Source of the DNA: Gammaproteobacteria bacterium
GTDB lineage: Bacteria; Pseudomonadota; Gammaproteobacteria; Chromatiales; Chromatiaceae
Assembly (NCBI GenBank): GCA_020630035.1
Contig: JAHDCB010000082.1
Coordinates: forward strand, 1 to 7,328
Direction: 5' to 3'
DNA length: 7,328 nucleotides
Shown here: piece by piece, positions 5,512 through 7,328 of the stretch
How the letters are laid out: each line of letters begins with the position of its first letter
Position numbering within the stretch: position 1 is the stretch's first letter
The notes under the pieces: model-generated
Database searches by the model: none
The model's input: the letters and a program-made list of their open reading frames with translations, nothing else
Told to the model about the DNA's origin: nothing
Made by a program: the position numbers and the translations under genes

Positions 5512-6433
5512 CAGGTTGATCCAGCGTTTGCGCCAGAATCTCCACGACCAGCTCGGTAAAGTTCAGCCCGGCGGCTGCGGCTGCCTTGGGCACTAGGCTT
5601 AGCTCGGTCATGCCGGGGACGGTATTTACTTCGATTAACCAGGGTTGTTGTGCCTGATCCAGCATCACATCCACCCGGCCCCAGCCGCGACAATCCAGTG
5701 CCTGAAATGCCTGCACGCATAATGTTTGTATGTGTTGTTCTGTGGTACTGTCCAGGCCGCACGGTACCTGATAGCGGGTGTGTCCGGCTTGGTATTTCGC
5801 GGTGTGATCGTAAAAGTCCCGGTCTGTTTCCAGCTGGACCAGTGGTAGGGCGCGGGTGCCCAAGATGCTAGCGGTATACTCTGTGCCGAGGATGCATTGT
5901 TCGGCAATCACGTGACTGTCGCACCCTTTTGCATCCTGCCAGGCACAGGTGAGTTGGTCGGTGTTGTGCGCCTGACTAACGCCGATGCTGGAGCCTTCCA
6001 GTGCGGCTTTGACCATCAGTGGTAGTCCCAGGTGCATAGCTGCCTGGGTCAGGTCTTCTTCAGATTGGAGTAGCAGCCAGTCTGGTGTCGGCAAGTTCAT
6101 ACCGCGCCAGATCAGCTTAGTACGATGCTTATCCATCGCCAGAGCCGCGCCCAGCACACCACTGCCGGTGCAGGGCAGGCCGAGCAATTGCAGTGCGCCG
6201 GATAACTGGCCATCTTCGCCGCCGCGACCGTGCACACAATTAAACACCCGGTCAAATCCGGTCAGTTGTTGCAGCAGGTTAGTTTGTTGCAGATCAACCG
6301 GATGGGCAGCAATGCCTGCGGCCTGCAATGCGGATAAGACTGCTGTGCCACTGTTCAGCGAGACATCGCGTTCATTAGCCCACCCCCCCATCACCACGGC
6401 GACGCGGCCAAACCTGTCCGGGTCAGTGTTCAT
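5498..6433 (-). CDS. ddlB: D-alanine--D-alanine ligase (DdlB)
   Basis: An ATP-grasp enzyme that joins two D-Ala in the cytoplasm to make the dipeptide added to UDP-MurNAc-tripeptide by MurF. The protein is 311 residues. The N-terminal VVMGGWANERDVSLNSGTA (13-31) holds the catalytic Glu21. HGRGGEDGQLSG (68-79) and SGVLGAALAMDKHRTK (91-106) are family hallmarks. KAALEGSSIGVS (142-153) covers the ATP-binding and Ser-loop region. Tyr214 in YDHTAKYQAG matches the Tyr found in D-Ala-D-Ala ligases, not in D-Ala-D-Lac ligases. The metal and ATP site residues Asp255, Glu268 and Asn270 lie in GRVDVML and LIEVNTVPGMTELSLVPKAA (266-285). Its ATG overlaps the murB stop (ATGA), with GGGAA seven bases upstream, and its end overlaps ftsQ. 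Confidence 0.97.
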   Translation of the reverse strand: MNTDPDRFGRVAVVMGGWANERDVSLNSGTAVLSALQAAGIAAHPVDLQQTNLLQQLTGFDRVFNCVHGRGGEDGQLSGALQLLGLPCTGSGVLGAALAMDKHRTKLIWRGMNLPTPDWLLLQSEEDLTQAAMHLGLPLMVKAALEGSSIGVSQAHNTDQLTCAWQDAKGCDSHVIAEQCILGTEYTASILGTRALPLVQLETDRDFYDHTAKYQAGHTRYQVPCGLDSTTEQHIQTLCVQAFQALDCRGWGRVDVMLDQAQQPWLIEVNTVPGMTELSLVPKAAAAAGLNFTELVVEILAQTLDQPDGKT

Positions 6434-7326
6434 GTTGCTGTTCCCACAATATGTACTTCGGGATGTAACAGGATGCCCTGTTGCCGCTGTACTTCAGTCT
6501 GTATATACATGATCAGGTCTTCGATATCCTGAGCAGTCGCGGTTCCGGTATTCAGAATAAAGTTGGCATGTTTATGTGCGACCTGCGCTCCGCCGATCTG
6601 ATAGCCCTTCAGGCCACAGGTCTCAATCAGCCGGGCAGCGAAATCGCCGGGTGGGTTACGAAAGGTTGAGCCACCGCTGGGCTTACCCGTGGGTTGTTGG
6701 ATACTGCGTTGTTGTAATAACTGGCGGATTCTGGCTTGTTCCTGCATGGCGTCGCCGCTACGAAACTGTAGCGTCGCGCCGAGGAAGGCCACATCGGCGG
6801 GTTTATCGACTTGTCGATACGCAATCTGAAATGCCTCGGTTGCCTGTTGCTGACACACGCCCTGGCGATTGATAGTGCGCACCTGTTGCACATATTCCCA
6901 GGTCTCGCCGCCAAAGGCGCCGGCATTCATCGCTAAGGCACCACCGACGGTGCCTGGGATGCCAGCCAGAAAGGTCGCGCCAGCCAGCCCGGCGCGAGCA
7001 CAGGCACGTGCCACTCTGGCGCAGGCTGCGCCAGCGCCGACCTGTAATCGAGTACCCGTGATTTCAAACTTGGCCAACCGGCCATGCAGCGCAATGACGG
7101 TGCCCGGAAAGCCGCCATCACGTATCAGCAGGTTGCTGCCGAGTCCGAGCCAGAGCAAAGGCTCATCAGCTGGCAGTTGGGCTAAAAACTGGCTGAGATC
7201 TGCCTCATCTGTCGGTTGGTATAACTGGCGCGCCGGGCCACCCACACGCCAACTGGTATAGCGTGCCAGTGGTACCTGCTTACGCAGGATACCCTGGTGC
7301 GAGCGAGCATCAGGCTGGGCTGTCAT
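6430..7326 (-). CDS. murB: UDP-N-acetylenolpyruvoylglucosamine reductase (MurB)
   Basis: A cytoplasmic FAD-dependent enzyme that uses NADPH to reduce UDP-GlcNAc-enolpyruvate to UDP-MurNAc, the second committed step of peptidoglycan synthesis. From the ATG at 7326 it is 298 residues, the size of the shorter (type II) MurB class, not the 342-residue E. coli type. FAD-binding segments are TSWRVGG (24-30), GLGSNLLIRDGG (61-72) and AGIPGTVGGALAMNAGA (121-137). Catalytic residues are Arg171 in the YR pair, Ser220 in GGSTFRNP, and Glu290 in LHPEVHIVG. QVAHKHANFI (248-257) is also typical. The ATG is two bases from the window edge, so an upstream start cannot be excluded, though the N-terminus looks complete. 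murC probably precedes it. Its stop overlaps the ddlB start by four bases. Confidence 0.96.
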   Translation of the reverse strand: MTAQPDARSHQGILRKQVPLARYTSWRVGGPARQLYQPTDEADLSQFLAQLPADEPLLWLGLGSNLLIRDGGFPGTVIALHGRLAKFEITGTRLQVGAGAACARVARACARAGLAGATFLAGIPGTVGGALAMNAGAFGGETWEYVQQVRTINRQGVCQQQATEAFQIAYRQVDKPADVAFLGATLQFRSGDAMQEQARIRQLLQQRSIQQPTGKPSGGSTFRNPPGDFAARLIETCGLKGYQIGGAQVAHKHANFILNTGTATAQDIEDLIMYIQTEVQRQQGILLHPEVHIVGTAT

Positions 7327-7328
7327 CC

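Noticed and set aside
5985..6512. 175-codon plus-strand frame opposite ddlB and the murB end
   Set aside because: It is rich in Ser, Pro, Arg and Cys, as expected for an antisense frame, and lies opposite the firm DdlB motifs.

Overview
The window looks like chromosomal DNA of a gammaproteobacterium. From about 2343 to 7326 the minus strand carries the division and cell wall (dcw) run murB-ddlB-ftsQ-ftsA-ftsZ in the usual order. Genes overlap or nearly touch, and the sequence is GC-rich. MurB and DdlB act in the cytoplasm on peptidoglycan precursors. FtsQ, FtsA and FtsZ build the divisome: FtsZ polymerises, FtsA anchors it to the membrane, and FtsQ links it to the periplasmic division proteins. 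murC would be expected just beyond the right edge.

Immediately downstream of ftsZ the conserved layout ends. lpxC, the usual next gene in gammaproteobacteria, is not there. Instead there are about 300 bases without an intact gene (2034-2342), holding short unassigned reading frames that look like gene debris. Beyond them lies a strikingly AT-rich segment (about 278-2040). It carries two minus-strand accessory genes: a 2-oxoglutarate/Fe(II) dioxygenase of the amino-acid hydroxylase type (PF10014-like) and a LysE/ArgO-family amino-acid exporter. They are separated by 237 bases of intermediate composition that contain a 36-codon frame and several small inverted repeats. The composition contrast suggests the pair was acquired horizontally.

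The dioxygenase gene looks damaged. Its frame runs upstream past the only NTG start into a stop, and removing one A from an A5 run (2012-2016) joins it cleanly to an ATG at 2033. It also appears to lack the usual 2-oxoglutarate-binding Arg near the C-terminus. It may be a decaying gene, a specialised homologue, or the product of a sequence error.

At the left edge, a strong intrinsic terminator (54-98) reads on the plus strand and probably ends a gene entering from the left, converging on the exporter gene. All function calls rest on motif recognition by eye; no database search was possible.
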